From NCBI RefSeq assembly GCF_014203215.1, contig NZ_JACHIM010000002.1:180541-244540 (forward strand): 64,000 nt of DNA. Reading direction: 5' to 3'. This DNA is from Bartonella callosciuri (lineage in GTDB: Bacteria; Pseudomonadota; Alphaproteobacteria; Rhizobiales; Rhizobiaceae). How positions within the stretch are numbered: the stretch's first letter is position 1; each line of letters starts with the position of its first letter. The notes beneath the pieces were generated by a model. That model was not told where the DNA came from, searched no databases, and worked only from the letters and a program-made list of their open reading frames with translations. The position numbers were made by a program, and so were the translations under genes. Below, piece by piece: positions 18,878 to 29,901 of this stretch.

Positions 18878-20659
18878 ATGGGTATCATGACAGAAAATCA
18901 AATAATGGCTTTTTCTATCATTGGTCTCATGATGGTTGTTTTTATTTGGGATCGATTCCGTTATGATCTTGTTGCTATTTGTACATTATTGATTGCTTGC
19001 GCTGTTGGCCTTGTCAGCCCGAAGGAGGCGTTTAGCGGTTTTAGTAATGATATTGTTATTATTGTGGGGAGTGTGTTTGTTGTCAGTACGGCTGTATCGC
19101 GTTCTGGCATAATGGAATTTATCATCCAACGGATATGGCCAGATGTGAAATCGGTGCGTCTTCAACTGGCTTTTTTAGTTATTTCCGTAGTGCTTTTGTC
19201 AATGTTTGTTAAAAACATTGGCGCTCTTGCTATCATGATTCCGATAGCTTTTCAATTTGCTCGTCGTTCTCAAGTTACACCCTCTGTTTTTTTGATGCCA
19301 ATGGCATTTGGTTCTTTATTGGGTGGTCTTATGACACAGATAGGGACGTCCCCCAACGTTGTTGTTTCAGCCATGCAAGAACGTTTAACGGGGGTTCCTT
19401 TTTCCATGTTTGACTTTACGCCGGTTGGTGCAGCTGTTGCGACTACTGGTGTCTTATATTTGATCTTTTTTTCTTGGCGTTTGCCTGTACGTGTGCGTTC
19501 AGGTGTATCGTTTGATGATGCTATTGATATTCGTAATTATGTTTCGGAAGTGCATATTCCAGCGAGTTCACCTATTGTGGGAAAAACCATAGTTGATCTC
19601 GTTAAGCCGTCAGGTGGTGATGTCATGGTGATTCAAATCATCAGAAACAAAATATCTATTTCGCCATTGCCAGATTTTGTTTTGTCTGAAAACGATATTG
19701 TTTTGCTGGAAGGTTCTCATACAGGTTTAGACAGTGTGATGAATTCTGCTCGTTTGGAATTTTCTACTGATCGAACTATCTCTGCTGGTGATAAGGACAG
19801 CGATATTAATATCATTGAGGCAGTCATTACACATAATTCTCCTCTTCTTGGTATCAGTGCGAGAGAATTTTCGCTTTTTGATCGCTATGATGTGAATTTG
19901 CTTGCATTAAGTCGTCAGCATGAAAGGGTGCGGGGAAGGCTTGGTGATATTGTTTTCCATCTTGGAGATGTGATTGTTTTGCAGGGACAGGATATGCTTA
20001 TTCCGAAGTTGTTACGGGAACTAAAATGTTTGCCCTTAGCAAAACGTAATATTGTGTTTGGTAATTTACGGCATGGTTTTATCTCTTTAGCTATTTTACT
20101 TATAGCGATCATGTTTACAGCTTTTCATATTGTTCCAGTCGCCTTTTCTTTTTTTTTCGCTGCTGCTGCAATGGTTATCTTTCGCGTTTTGCCAGCGCGT
20201 GACTTGTACCAGGCATTAGATGGCAAAATATTAGTGTTATTAGCAGCTCTTATTCCCGTGAGTGAAGCGCTGGAAAAAACAGGGTGTACGGATCTTATAG
20301 GCCAATGGCTGAGCCAATTGGCGGTATTTTTTCCACCATCTGGTGCATTAGCACTAATGTTGGTTACAGCCATGTTGGTAACGCCATTTTTAAATAATGC
20401 AGCGACAGTTATGATGGTCGCACCAATCGCATCAAGTTTTGCTCATTCTCTTCACTATAAGCCGGAAGCTTTTCTCATGGCTGTTGCAATTGGTGCAGGA
20501 TGTGAGTTTCTTACACCTATTGGACATCAAAGCAATATGCTTGTAATGGCGCCAGGAGGTTATCGTTTTAGTGATTATCCACGCTTTGGTGCTCCACTAG
20601 CATTACTGATAGTCATTGTTGCTGTTCCGATGCTTATGTGGATTTGGCCATTACAATAG
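18878..20659 (+). CDS. SLC13/DASS-family anion transporter with two RCK-C (TrkA-C) domains
   Basis: This is a 593-residue inner-membrane protein. An N-terminal transport half (about residues 1-200) contains the VSPKEAFSGFSNDIVIIV and GGLMTQIGTSPNVVVSAM motifs. Two cytoplasmic RCK-C regulatory domains follow (about residues 215-385; VGKTIVDLVKPSGGDVMVI and GISAREFSLFDRYDVNLLAL). A second transport half ends with TPFLNNAATVMMVAPIA and EFLTPIGHQSNMLVMAPGGY. The architecture is that of sulfate/dicarboxylate permeases of the divalent-anion:Na+ symporter family. The substrate cannot be told from sequence. ATGGGGAGAG precedes the start. Confidence 0.88.
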   Translation: MGIMTENQIMAFSIIGLMMVVFIWDRFRYDLVAICTLLIACAVGLVSPKEAFSGFSNDIVIIVGSVFVVSTAVSRSGIMEFIIQRIWPDVKSVRLQLAFLVISVVLLSMFVKNIGALAIMIPIAFQFARRSQVTPSVFLMPMAFGSLLGGLMTQIGTSPNVVVSAMQERLTGVPFSMFDFTPVGAAVATTGVLYLIFFSWRLPVRVRSGVSFDDAIDIRNYVSEVHIPASSPIVGKTIVDLVKPSGGDVMVIQIIRNKISISPLPDFVLSENDIVLLEGSHTGLDSVMNSARLEFSTDRTISAGDKDSDINIIEAVITHNSPLLGISAREFSLFDRYDVNLLALSRQHERVRGRLGDIVFHLGDVIVLQGQDMLIPKLLRELKCLPLAKRNIVFGNLRHGFISLAILLIAIMFTAFHIVPVAFSFFFAAAAMVIFRVLPARDLYQALDGKILVLLAALIPVSEALEKTGCTDLIGQWLSQLAVFFPPSGALALMLVTAMLVTPFLNNAATVMMVAPIASSFAHSLHYKPEAFLMAVAIGAGCEFLTPIGHQSNMLVMAPGGYRFSDYPRFGAPLALLIVIVAVPMLMWIWPLQ

Positions 20660-21264
20660 AGCATTTTCAGAAACTGTCAGTCTTACTCAAAAAAGGTTAT
20701 CAATGGGATGACAATAAATTGAAGAGATACATTTTATACTAAGTTTTTTAGAGTTTTTGTTTTGAGTTTTCTCATGGAGTTTCAGCATTTATTCTAGATA
20801 ACAAGACTTGTTTATTTTGTTCCAGGTGTTTTTAATCATGAAAATTAAGGTATACTTTTTTGAAGATTTTTTAATGAATAAGCTTCCCATTGTAGATCTG
20901 TAGTCGAGGGTTTTAAAAAGTACAATAAAATTGTTGTTTTTAAGGTGTTTAAAGGTTGTCCTCGTATAGATAACGAGAAGGCGTTTAAAAGAGATCTGGA
21001 GATTATAGGCAAGTATACATGGTGAACATTAAGGCAGTTATAAATTTTTTATAAATTTAAAGAAATATAAAAACTGTAATATGAATCAAAAGGCAGTTAT
21101 ATCGTTTTTAATTGATACAGTTGCAAAAGTTCAAGTGTTTCAGATATACACTGATTTTAGACGAATGGGTTAGAAATTTTAAGGTTTTTAGTTAATTGGG
21201 GCTACCATCTTTGTTTATTTATGCGTAAAAGTACAAAAAGTGATTTTTTTCCAAGGTATGATCT
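20660..21264. other. Gene-free 0.6-kb stretch with one coding-like tail
   Basis: No supported gene. A 40-codon open run at about 20900-21022 (…VVFKVFKGCPRIDNEKAF…) has balanced amino-acid content but no start codon. It could be the last exon-like scrap of a lost gene, and I do not recognise it. Two copies of AAGGCAGTTATA lie at about 21030-21045 and 21090-21105. The downstream edge contains the leader of the TPR gene. Confidence 0.5.
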
Positions 21265-21936
21265 ATGTCGTATGATAGTTTTATTGCTGAAGTGAATGCA
21301 GAGTTTCGTCAGGAAAAGGCTCTTGCTTTTTGGAAACGTTATGGTTTTCGGGTTATTGTTGCAGTCGTTCTTTTTTTGGTGATGATAGTTATTTATCAAA
21401 TTTACCATCATGAGCAAATAAAGAAGGCCAGCCATATTGGTGATACATTTATAAAAAGCCTTGATTTTGCGAATACAGGTCATTTTGATGAGGCGATGAA
21501 ACAATTGGAAAATGTGAAAGCCTCTAACTTTGGGGGATATCCTTTTCTTGCTCGTTTGCGTGAAGCATCTTTACTCATGGAACAAGGTGATATCATTAAA
21601 TCAGTGGAGCTCTTTGATTCTGTTGCGTCTGATAAACAGGCACCGCAAATTTTGCAGAAAGTTGCAAAAATTCGTGCTGCTTATATTTTAGTTGATACAG
21701 GGACTTTAGACGATGTCAAAAAGCGCGTTAAAGATATGGCAAATGATACTGATCCTATGCGTATGTCTGCCAGAGAGGCCTTGGGCTTAGCAGCATATAA
21801 AGCAGAGAAGATGAATGAGGCGGTTGGTTATTTCCAAAAAAACTTTGAAGAAGGTACTCTAGGGTCAAGAATAACAGATCGGGCTCGGATTATGCTTGAG
21901 CTTATCCAAGCTGAGGGTAAGGCAAATAAGGAATAA
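21265..21936 (+). CDS. YfgM-like TPR protein with N-terminal membrane anchor
   Basis: The product is 223 residues. A cytoplasmic N-terminal stub is followed by one transmembrane helix (about residues 33-51, [18 protein letters not shown]) and a periplasmic helical-repeat domain of the TPR_21/YfgM type. In E. coli YfgM is a Sec-translocon-associated periplasmic chaperone partner. Here that role is inferred. The gene is 4 bp upstream of der, the same linkage as yfgM-bamB-der in many proteobacteria but without bamB between them, so the two are almost certainly co-transcribed. Confidence 0.85.
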   Translation: MSYDSFIAEVNAEFRQEKALAFWKRYGFRVIVAVVLFLVMIVIYQIYHHEQIKKASHIGDTFIKSLDFANTGHFDEAMKQLENVKASNFGGYPFLARLREASLLMEQGDIIKSVELFDSVASDKQAPQILQKVAKIRAAYILVDTGTLDDVKKRVKDMANDTDPMRMSAREALGLAAYKAEKMNEAVGYFQKNFEEGTLGSRITDRARIMLELIQAEGKANKE

Positions 21937-21940
21937 ATTT

Positions 21941-23371
21941 ATGAGCCTTACCATTGCTATAATTGGTCGCCCCAATGTTGGGAAGTCAACGCTTTTTAAT
22001 CGTTTGGTTGGGCAAAAATTAGCTTTGGTTGATGATAAGCCCGGCGTTACACGCGATCGGCGTATTCATGCAGCAAAACTTCAGGATTTGCGTTTTGATG
22101 TCATTGATACGGCAGGGCTAGAAGACGCGGGTGATCATACACTTGAAGGTCGCATGCGTTCTCATACAAAAGCTGCCATTGATGAGGCAGATCTTATTTT
22201 ATTTGTGTTTGATGCGAAGAGTGGAATAACGCCGAGTGATTTGAATTTTGCTTCCCTGGTCCGCAAGGCAGGAAAACCGATTGTGCTTGTTGCTAATAAG
22301 TCTGAGTCAAAAGCGGCAACAGGAAGAGGGTATGAAGCGTGGTCATTAGGTTTGGGGGAGCCTTGCCCAATATCTGCTGAACATGGTTTAGGTCTTACCG
22401 ATCTTCGTGATGCAATTCTGGATGCTGTTGGCAGAGAGCGTGCTTTTGGAAGCAAAAGTGAAGAAGAACCTATTGCTGTAAAGCCGGTATCTGTTAGTGA
22501 TGATGTGGGAGACTGGGAAGAAGAGGGGCCCCCCGTTTACGATGAAAGTAAACCCATTCGTATTGCGATTGCTGGTCGCCCAAACACAGGAAAATCGACC
22601 CTCATTAACAGTATGTTGAAACAAGATAGGTTGTTAACAGGTCCTGAAGCGGGGCTGACACGTGATTCTATTTCTGTAGATTGGGAATGGCATGGCCGTT
22701 ATATTAAACTTTTTGATACTGCAGGCCTGCGTCGAAAATCAAAAATTCAAGAAAAATTAGAAAAACTTTCTGTTATGGATACTTTGCGGGCAATTCGTTT
22801 TGCAGAGGTAGTGGTGATCGTGTTGGATGCAACTGCACCTTTTGAAAAGCAGGATTTACAAATTGCTGATCTCGTGATTCGTGAAGGACGGGTTCCGCTT
22901 ATTGCTTTTAATAAATGGGATCTTATTGAAAATAGTCAGGCGACATTGATTGATTTGCATGAAAAATGTAACCGCCTTCTCCCTCAGGTACGTGGTTTGA
23001 GAGCCGTTCCTTTATCGGGCCAATATGGTCAAGGGATTGATAAACTGATGGAAAATGTCACGATGATGCATCGTGGGTGGAATCGCCGTATTTCTACAGG
23101 CAAATTAAATCGATGGCTTGAAGCTGTCGTTGTGCATCACCCACCACCTGCAATTTCGGGGCGCCGACTTAAGGTTAAATATATAACACAAGTTAAAACA
23201 CGCCCTCCTGGATTTATGATTTCTTGTTCGTGCCCAAAGGCAATACCTCAATCCTATTTGCGTTATCTTGTCAATGGATTACGCGATACGTTTGATATGC
23301 CCGGTATACCAATTCGCATGTCATTACGGACATCGGATAATCCTTTTGCAGCACGTTCCAAAAAGAAATGA
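21941..23371 (+). CDS. der: GTPase Der (EngA), 50S ribosome assembly
   Basis: Der has tandem GTPase domains and acts in late 50S subunit assembly. The 476-residue product shows P-loop GRPNVGKST near residue 8 with DTAGLED. A second P-loop GRPNTGKST lies near residue 210 with [10 protein letters not shown] and NKWD, followed by the C-terminal KH-like domain (about residues 385-470). The first-domain G4 motif reads NKSE rather than NKxD, a common variant. The ATG at 21941 is preceded by AAGGA. A longer frame starting inside the upstream gene was rejected. Confidence 0.97.
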   Translation: MSLTIAIIGRPNVGKSTLFNRLVGQKLALVDDKPGVTRDRRIHAAKLQDLRFDVIDTAGLEDAGDHTLEGRMRSHTKAAIDEADLILFVFDAKSGITPSDLNFASLVRKAGKPIVLVANKSESKAATGRGYEAWSLGLGEPCPISAEHGLGLTDLRDAILDAVGRERAFGSKSEEEPIAVKPVSVSDDVGDWEEEGPPVYDESKPIRIAIAGRPNTGKSTLINSMLKQDRLLTGPEAGLTRDSISVDWEWHGRYIKLFDTAGLRRKSKIQEKLEKLSVMDTLRAIRFAEVVVIVLDATAPFEKQDLQIADLVIREGRVPLIAFNKWDLIENSQATLIDLHEKCNRLLPQVRGLRAVPLSGQYGQGIDKLMENVTMMHRGWNRRISTGKLNRWLEAVVVHHPPPAISGRRLKVKYITQVKTRPPGFMISCSCPKAIPQSYLRYLVNGLRDTFDMPGIPIRMSLRTSDNPFAARSKKK

Positions 23372-24349
23372 TTTCTCTCAAATTTTTTAGATGCGTGAAA
23401 TCTACATTTAAGAACAAGTTTTGAAAATAAGCTTTGTCAGAAATCATTAGATTTTAATATCGAAAGTTAATTGCTTATTATCAACAGATAATGATCACCT
23501 TTAATAGAAGAAAAAATATTTTTTATTGAACAATGAAGTGATTTATAAAATAATTTATTATAAAAGAATGAGCGATTGAATACAGTGGACACTCTCTTTT
23601 TTCGACTTTTCTTATTCTGGAATCAAAAAAAGCGTTTATTCATGCTTTATGAGAGACTGCAGCGTGTGGATCAAAATCGTTTGAGAAAGAACACAGTTCT
23701 TTTAACAGATCATCTTAAATACGGAGAACATATAACAACAGGGGGTAGGAGAACTATAATGTACCGGCAGAATCCTTTAGTATGTTATATATAATTGTTA
23801 TACAGAAATGCTAATTTGCGGTGGTCTATTCAAATAAAAAGCGGCACTATTTTCAAATCTATCAATATTCAAATGTAAGGAAAAGAATGTAAAAAGTTGA
23901 TTACAGTGATAAAAAGTGCTGTAGTTTTGATATTTAAAGCCCTGTTTATTTAGTTCTATTTGCATAACATGTATGAAATCACAGGCGCATAGTGTACATT
24001 AAAAATATAGGAAGCTTCATCGATGCTGATTTTTATTTACGAATGATAAATGAAATGTACAAAGATTGATTTTAGAGGATATTTAAAAATATATTTCTAA
24101 AACTCTGACATGAGAACAGATATGGTTTGCTAAAGATGAGGCAGTAACGCATTATTCGCAGGTTACGATTGTTATTTAAAATGTATGTAAGGGTGGCATT
24201 CATAAAATTGAAAAACACATTCTTGATATTTATGCGATAAATTGTGATAGATATCTTTTAGCGTCTTGACGAATAAATTCCAGAACAATATGATACGTAG
24301 GGTTTCATGAGATACTTTTCTACTTTGCTTTTCTACTAAGGAGTCAGTT
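23372..24349. other. Gene-free stretch of about 1 kb before the ATP synthase Fo operon
   Basis: No convincing gene. An open run at 23576-23794 contains a coding-like segment (YERLQRVDQNRLRKNT) but has no ribosome site and no family I recognise, so I treat it as possible debris. The 3' end must contain the promoter of the atpI operon. CTAAGGAG lies before the atpI start. Confidence 0.5.
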
Positions 24350-24775
24350 ATGGCGAAGGGCGATAAACCCATTATGCCGCTGAAGGAAGCTGAAGGCAAA
24401 AAGCAGGGTGGTTCTTTCCGTTCAGAGGATTTGGAATATCGGAGTCAGAACTTAGGTTTAGCTTTAATGCGTAGACAAGCATTAAAGAAGCGGAAGTACG
24501 GAAATGAAGGAGGAGAACCAAAAGGAAAGATGGCGCATGCAATTAAGCTTTCCAGTGAGTTTCTGGCAAGTATTATTGTAGGCGCTGTTTTAGGTTTGGG
24601 GTTTGACAAGCTAGCAGGTTCATTGCCATGGGGATTGGTATTTTTTCTTTTTCTTGGATTTGCTGCTGGTGTATTGAGTATTCTTCGGTCTGTGGGGTAT
24701 ATTGCCTCCAGTCAATTAAGGCAAAAAGGCGTATCGCGCCAAGATAAAGGGGCCGATAAAAGGTCCGATAAATGA
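24350..24775 (+). CDS. atpI: ATP synthase accessory protein AtpI
   Basis: The 141-residue protein has a basic, polar N-terminal half and two hydrophobic segments (about residues 66-85 and 92-115, [19 protein letters not shown] then [19 protein letters not shown]), which is the AtpI/AtpZ layout. In other bacteria AtpI helps assemble the c-ring or transports Mg2+/Ca2+. AAGGAG stands before the ATG. It is the first gene of the Fo operon, with atpB starting 7 bp after its stop, as in other alphaproteobacteria. Confidence 0.88.
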   Translation: MAKGDKPIMPLKEAEGKKQGGSFRSEDLEYRSQNLGLALMRRQALKKRKYGNEGGEPKGKMAHAIKLSSEFLASIIVGAVLGLGFDKLAGSLPWGLVFFLFLGFAAGVLSILRSVGYIASSQLRQKGVSRQDKGADKRSDK

Positions 24776-24782
24776 GGTTGAA

Positions 24783-25541
24783 GTGACATCGCACGCTCCG
24801 GATCCTGTTCATCAGTTTGAGGTTTCACGGCTGATTAAAATTTCCATAGGAAATATAGATTTGTCCTTTACAAATGTATCGTTTTTTATAGTCGCTACAG
24901 TTGTTATAACTTCAGTTTTTCTTTTCTTTTCATCATCAAGTCGTGGGTTGGTTCCAACACGGATGCAGTCTCTTTCAGAAATGGCATACGAATTTGTAGC
25001 GTCGACTTTGCGAGAATCATCTGGTGTGCAAGGAATGCAATTTTTTCCGTTGGTTTTTTCCCTGTTTAGTTTTATTTTGGTTGCTAATTTTATTGGTCTT
25101 TTCCCCTATTTTTATACGATTACTTCTCAGATTATGATTACGTTTTCGTTAGCGATGTTAGTAATTTTAACAGTGATTGGCTATGGTTTCTATAAACATG
25201 GGGCTGGTTTTTTGAGGCTATTTGTTCCCAGTGGTGTCCCTGTTTTGATTTTGCCTCTTGTGACGATGATTGAAGTTATTTCTTTTCTTTCTCGTCCTAT
25301 CAGTCTCTCCCTTCGTCTTTTTGCTAATATGCTTGCTGGTCATATTACCCTCAAAGTTTTTTCTGGTTTTGTTGTTTCAATGATTGGGGTAGGAGTCCTA
25401 GGTGCTGGTGGTTCAATTTTGCCACTTATCATGACTGTAGCGATTACTGCTCTTGAATTTTTGGTTGCATTTCTTCAAGCTTATGTCTTTACAGTTTTAA
25501 CTTGTATGTATCTTAATGATGCGGTTCATCCAGGACATTAA
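24783..25541 (+). CDS. atpB: ATP synthase Fo subunit a
   Basis: This is the proton-channel stator subunit, 252 residues with five to six membrane helices. It carries the diagnostic helix [16 protein letters not shown], whose Arg faces the c-ring, and the C-terminal [19 protein letters not shown] helix. The start is GTG at 24783, with GAGG about six bases before it. It partners atpE, b' and b downstream. The F1 genes are not in this window, which agrees with the split Fo/F1 operons of alphaproteobacteria. Confidence 0.96.
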   Translation: MTSHAPDPVHQFEVSRLIKISIGNIDLSFTNVSFFIVATVVITSVFLFFSSSSRGLVPTRMQSLSEMAYEFVASTLRESSGVQGMQFFPLVFSLFSFILVANFIGLFPYFYTITSQIMITFSLAMLVILTVIGYGFYKHGAGFLRLFVPSGVPVLILPLVTMIEVISFLSRPISLSLRLFANMLAGHITLKVFSGFVVSMIGVGVLGAGGSILPLIMTVAITALEFLVAFLQAYVFTVLTCMYLNDAVHPGH

Positions 25542-25595
25542 TAAAACTGGCGGTTTTCCGTCGAATGGTATAATTTTGCTTTAAAGGAGAATAAT

Positions 25596-25826
25596 ATGGA
25601 ATTAGTGCTTGCAGCAAAATATATTGGCGCTGGTCTTGCTTGCTTTGGTATGGCCGGGACAGCTTTAGGCCTTGGGAATATTTTTGGTAGCTATCTTTCT
25701 GGTGCATTACGCAATCCATCAGCAGCTGATAGTCAGTTTGGCCGCCTTGTCTTTGGTTTTGCTGTGACAGAGGCTTTGGGTATTTTTTCATTACTCGTTG
25801 CTTTGTTGCTTCTTTTTGCGGTTTAA
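25596..25826 (+). CDS. atpE: ATP synthase Fo subunit c
   Basis: The 76-residue proteolipid forms the rotating c-ring. It has two hydrophobic helices joined by the polar RNPSA loop. The proton-carrying carboxylate is the Glu in FAVTEALGIFS. The glycine-rich first helix (GLACFGMAGTALGLGNIFG) is typical of alphaproteobacteria. A strong AAAGGAG lies 7 bases before the ATG, in keeping with the high stoichiometry of this subunit. Confidence 0.97.
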   Translation: MELVLAAKYIGAGLACFGMAGTALGLGNIFGSYLSGALRNPSAADSQFGRLVFGFAVTEALGIFSLLVALLLLFAV

Positions 25827-25836
25827 TCAGTTCCAA

Positions 25837-25897
25837 GAGGGTATGTTCGTTTCTATATTAAGAGGCAGACCTACCCTTAGTTTTGGTAGAAGAAACG
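25837..25897 (+). promoter_or_regulatory. Possible mutually exclusive RNA structures between atpE and the b' gene
   Basis: GAGGGTA (25837-25843) can pair with TACCCTT (25872-25878), and CGTTTCT (25848-25854) can pair with AGAAACG (25891-25897). The two pairings cross, so they would form alternative stems or a pseudoknot. This 130-bp gap is the only long one inside the operon. It may tune expression between the abundant c subunit and the b subunits, which is inference. Confidence 0.3.
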
Positions 25898-25955
25898 TTA
25901 GTCACTTGTCATAATTTTAAAGAGCTTTAATAAGTTGTTTGAAGGATAAAAGAGG

Positions 25956-26522
25956 ATGTTTGTTTCCAGCGCTTATGCACAAACTACTGAAACGTCGGTA
26001 GAGCATATCAAAAATGTGGCAGGGCATGCCAATCGTGTATTTCCACCTTTTGATTTTGTGCATTTTGGTTCACACCTTTTTTGGTTGGCAATTTCTTTTG
26101 GTTTTTTTTATCTCTTTATCTCTCGTGTTATTGTACCGCGTATTGGTGGTGTTATTGAAACACGTCGGGATCGGATTGCATCTGATTTGGATCAGGCACT
26201 GCGTATGAAGCAGGAAGCAGACACTATGGTTGAAATTTACGAGCGGAAATTAGCAGAAGCCCATTCTCGAGCGTATGTTATAGCGCAGGCCGCTAATGAG
26301 GAGATAAAAGAAAAAGCTGAGCTTGAACGAAAGGAAATTGAAGCAGGTTTAGAGAAAAAACTAACAGACGCTGAAAGAAAGATTGCGAAAATACGGGATA
26401 AAGCTATGCAAAACGTTGGCTCAATTGCTGAGGAACTATCCCTTGAAATTGTAAAAAAATTGATTGATGTTGATGTTGAAAAAGTGTCTGTTCATTCGGT
26501 TGTTAAAGCTGCAGATTACTAA
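25956..26522 (+). CDS. atpG: ATP synthase Fo subunit b'
   Basis: This is the second of two stator-stalk b-type subunits in alphaproteobacteria, 188 residues. A short N-terminal segment precedes one membrane helix (about residues 35-55, [18 protein letters not shown]). A long charged coiled coil follows ([20 protein letters not shown] onward, residues 65-170). GAAGGA sits 10 bases upstream of the ATG. It is followed after 11 bp by the b gene and would form a heterodimer with it. Confidence 0.93.
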   Translation: MFVSSAYAQTTETSVEHIKNVAGHANRVFPPFDFVHFGSHLFWLAISFGFFYLFISRVIVPRIGGVIETRRDRIASDLDQALRMKQEADTMVEIYERKLAEAHSRAYVIAQAANEEIKEKAELERKEIEAGLEKKLTDAERKIAKIRDKAMQNVGSIAEELSLEIVKKLIDVDVEKVSVHSVVKAADY

Positions 26523-26533
26523 AGGATACAAAG

Positions 26534-27028
26534 ATGACTGATACTTTTTGGGCCTTTGTTGGGTTAGTTCTTTTTTTAGCTCTTTTGGTTTATTTCAAAG
26601 TTCCGCAGATGGCTGTACGCCATCTTGATGTGCGAGCAAAACGTATCAAAGATGAGCTTGATGAGGCTCTTCGTCTTCGTGAAGAGGCACAGGAAATACT
26701 GGCCGAATATCAGCGCAAACATGCGGAAGCAGAGAAGGATGCACAGGAGATTATTGCAGCAGCTAAACATGAAGTTGCCACTATTATCGCTCAAACGCGT
26801 GCAAAAGCAGAAGAATATGTAAAGAATCGTAATAAATTGGCAGAGCAGAAAATTGCTCAAGCAGAAGCTGATGCGATACGTATGGTTTCTTCATCTGCTA
26901 TCGATTTAGCGGTTTCCGCTGCTCGGACGCTTATTGAAAAGGAATTAGATTCTGATAAAGCCAATGAACTTATTAAGAAGTCTATTTGTGAAAAGTCCTT
27001 GAGTCAAATGAAAACATATCTTAATTAA
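26534..27028 (+). CDS. atpF: ATP synthase Fo subunit b
   Basis: This stator subunit has 164 residues. An N-terminal membrane helix (FWAFVGLVLFLALLVYFKVP) is followed by a long Glu/Lys/Ala-rich coiled coil and a C-terminal delta-contact region (LIEKELDSDKANELIKKS). AAAGGA precedes the ATG. It is the last gene of the Fo operon. The gap after it contains a decayed fragment of glyS. Confidence 0.94.
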   Translation: MTDTFWAFVGLVLFLALLVYFKVPQMAVRHLDVRAKRIKDELDEALRLREEAQEILAEYQRKHAEAEKDAQEIIAAAKHEVATIIAQTRAKAEEYVKNRNKLAEQKIAQAEADAIRMVSSSAIDLAVSAARTLIEKELDSDKANELIKKSICEKSLSQMKTYLN

Positions 27029-27264
27029 TAGCAGTTTGTGGTGTTCAAAAAACTAGTTTTTCAGAAGCGGAATTTCTTTTCAGGGGTGGATGTTTCATTT
27101 TTTTAACTTCATTTTGTGCGAAGAGTTTACGTATTTATTTTAGAGAGACATCTCTCCATCTTTTAAACTCATTTTTCAATGTTTATTCGTTAGGAGTATA
27201 ATACAAGGTGATAGGGTGGCACTATTTTTAGCTTTATAGAAACGAAGCTAGGATTTTCATTTGG

Positions 27265-27495
27265 CTTATTAGCTAAAAAATATTGCGATTTCTTTTATAT
27301 TTAGACACTTTATGAGAGGTGTATTTACCCTTTTTTCAAAGAATTTTCTATCCCCATGTTTATATCTCTTGCAAGGTGAAGAAGACAGTTTTCTATTCAT
27401 AATGAGAGAGTTTGAAGAAGGGGATTCTTTATTTTTTATTCTAATTTAATATGTAAAATGATAAATTATTAGGAATATGTCAATGTGGTTCGTTT
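27265..27495 (-). pseudogene. Decayed partial copy of glyS downstream of glyS
   Basis: This stretch is collinear with the glyS interior at about 28870-29095, in the same orientation. Exact shared blocks include ATGAGAGAGTTTGA (27402-27415 and 28990-29003) and CTTGCAAGG (27368-27376 and 28958-28966), 34 and 32 bases apart respectively. Weaker blocks continue on both sides, such as AGGAATATGTCAATG against AGGAATATCAAGG. No frame is open. It looks like an old partial duplication of the neighbouring gene. The ends are approximate and the match was made by eye. Confidence 0.6.
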
Positions 27496-27678
27496 GAGAG
27501 GTTATGCAATTTTTTGATAAGTTATTATAAATTGTTATTTATGCTATGAAGTTACAATTATTTAAAATTGCTTCAAACTTCATGTTGAAATTGTCTCGTA
27601 ATGTTTTAATGTTCGGTGACAAGAAGAGAAAAATTCTATTTTATTTATTACTTTTTCAGTTTATAGCGCGTTTAAATT

Positions 27679-29901
27679 TTAGACGACAAGCTTTGAGAAG
27701 TCAGCGGCCGCTTGTGTTATGATATTGATACGTTGGAGAAGAGCAAGACGATTAGTGCGAATATTGTGATCTTTATCGTTTACCAATACTCTTTCAAAAA
27801 ATGTATCAATAAACTTTCCCAGTGGCGCTAATGTATTGAGTGCAAGCGATAAATTTGTTGCATTAATGTGATCACAAACTTTTCTGTCTGTCTCAATGAC
27901 TGCATGATAGAGCTGTTTTTCTTCTTTTTCAATAAAGAGTTTAGGGTTAATTTCGTTTGCTATTATTGTACCTTTTTGAAATTCATTCTCGAGAATGTTT
28001 ACAGTACGTTTTACAGCAGTTAAAAATTTGCTTCCATCACTTGTATTAATAAAAGCGATGAGTGCCTCGATGCGACGTGCGATTAATAAAAAGTCATCAG
28101 CATCTTTATTTAAGACTGCTTCAATAGCATCATAACGAGCGCCTTCCTCTTTTAGATAAATTTTTAAACGTTCATGAAAAAACAGTAAAAGATCTGATAA
28201 AATATATTCTATTTTTTCTAGAAGTAGATTTTGCGGTTGTGTATCTTTTCTTTGAAATGTCTTATATTTAGTTTTTTGTTGTAAGAAAAGATTCGCTGCC
28301 AGTCTAAACAGTGGCATAAGATTAATTTTCCAGTCATGCAAGAGTAAAATCTTAATAATTCCCAATGCTGCTCGTCTTAACGCGTAGGGATCTTTTGAGC
28401 CAGTCGGTTTTTCATTAATGAGCCAGAAGCCAACGAGCATATCAATTTTATCGGCTAGCGCAATTGTTATAGCTAGAGGTTCTTGCGGAATGCGATCTTT
28501 TGGTCCTAGAGGTTTATAATGGTCTTCAATTGCTTCAGCTACGCGAGGATCTTCTTTCTGAAGAAGGGCATATTTTCGTCCCATGAGTCCTTGCAATTCA
28601 GGAAACTCTCCAACAACTTCTGTTTGTAAATCAGCTTTTGCGAGTACTGCTGCACGTTTAGCTAAGAGAGGATCTGCTTGTACCAAAGGGGCAATTTTTT
28701 GTGCTAAAGCAACGATGCGCTCTACTCTTGCACCCTGTGTGCCTAATTTTACATGGAAAGTCACATTCAAATGATCAAGCCGCGCCATTCTTTGATCGAG
28801 AGGTTTTTTTAAATCAAGATCAAATTTTTCAACGGAGGATTTCAAATTTTCGATATTGGGCAAGTCATGCTGATCCGTTTGCCAAAAATAGAGTGCATCG
28901 GAAAGACGAGCACAGACAACTTTACTATTTCCCTTGGAAATTTTTTTGCCTTCATCGCTTGCAAGGATATTAGAAACAAGAATAAAATGATGAGAGAGTT
29001 TGATCGTTTCGCCTTGTTTGCGCGTTACAAAACATTTTTGATTAACTCGAATGGTCAAGCGAATAATTTCTGGAGGAATATCAAGGAAGGATTTATCAAA
29101 ATTTCCTAGAAGCACAACAGGCCACTCAACCAGTCCTGCGACTTCTTCCAAGAGAGCACTATCTTGAACAAGTTCTAAGCCGTTTGCAAAGCAAAGATTT
29201 TGAGCATCTGCCAAAATGATATTCTTTCGCCTTTCGGCATCTAGAATGACTTTATGGGCTTCAAGTTTGGTTATATAATCATCGAAACGACGAATTTGAA
29301 TTGGTTTCCCATCACTTAAGAAACGATGACCATAGGTTACATTATTGCTTTTGAGCGAACCAATGGTAAACGGAACAACATGTGTTTCACCAATTTCGGG
29401 TCCGAAGATGCAGAGAATGTTCTGTAAAGATCGGATCCACTTTAATGCTTCACTGTTGGCTGAATCTTTCCCCCAACGCATAGATTTAGGCCATGGAAAA
29501 TTGCGAATAATATCCGGTACAATATCAGCAATAATTTCTTCCGCACTCCGCCCTTTTTTGATGATTTTAGCAATATAAAAATCACCTTTTTTATTGTCAT
29601 GCGCAATGTGCGCTTCAGAAATATCACTTAGTCCTGTTGAGCGTAGAAAACCATCAATCACATTTTGTGGTGATTTTATACTGGGGCCTTTGCGCTCTTC
29701 ATGGATATCTTTTGAACGCATAGAAAGACCACGTATATCTAATGTTAGTCGACGGGGTGTCCAATATTCTCGAGCAGCTTTATAGGTCAAGCCTGCATTC
29801 ACAAGTCGATCCGTAACAGACCTTTTGAGATCAGCAGCAGCTTTTCGTTGCATGCGTGCAGGGATTTCTTCGCTGAAAAGTTCAAGAAGAAGATCAGACA
29901 T
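27679..29901 (-). CDS. glyS: Glycyl-tRNA synthetase beta subunit
   Basis: This is the beta chain of the alpha2-beta2 bacterial glycyl-tRNA synthetase, 740 residues against about 690-700 in E. coli. The N-terminus [15 protein letters not shown] and the later HD-like region ([12 protein letters not shown] equivalent: [17 protein letters not shown]) and [29 protein letters not shown] are typical. The C-terminal anticodon-binding part ends with ADFSKLVV. Its start ATG overlaps the glyQ stop by one base (TAATG), so translation is probably coupled. Confidence 0.96.
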   Translation of the reverse strand: MSDLLLELFSEEIPARMQRKAAADLKRSVTDRLVNAGLTYKAAREYWTPRRLTLDIRGLSMRSKDIHEERKGPSIKSPQNVIDGFLRSTGLSDISEAHIAHDNKKGDFYIAKIIKKGRSAEEIIADIVPDIIRNFPWPKSMRWGKDSANSEALKWIRSLQNILCIFGPEIGETHVVPFTIGSLKSNNVTYGHRFLSDGKPIQIRRFDDYITKLEAHKVILDAERRKNIILADAQNLCFANGLELVQDSALLEEVAGLVEWPVVLLGNFDKSFLDIPPEIIRLTIRVNQKCFVTRKQGETIKLSHHFILVSNILASDEGKKISKGNSKVVCARLSDALYFWQTDQHDLPNIENLKSSVEKFDLDLKKPLDQRMARLDHLNVTFHVKLGTQGARVERIVALAQKIAPLVQADPLLAKRAAVLAKADLQTEVVGEFPELQGLMGRKYALLQKEDPRVAEAIEDHYKPLGPKDRIPQEPLAITIALADKIDMLVGFWLINEKPTGSKDPYALRRAALGIIKILLLHDWKINLMPLFRLAANLFLQQKTKYKTFQRKDTQPQNLLLEKIEYILSDLLLFFHERLKIYLKEEGARYDAIEAVLNKDADDFLLIARRIEALIAFINTSDGSKFLTAVKRTVNILENEFQKGTIIANEINPKLFIEKEEKQLYHAVIETDRKVCDHINATNLSLALNTLAPLGKFIDTFFERVLVNDKDHNIRTNRLALLQRINIITQAAADFSKLVV

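Noticed and set aside
23576-23794. 72-codon plus-strand frame in the der-atpI gap
   Set aside because: No ribosome site or recognised family. Mentioned as possible debris only.
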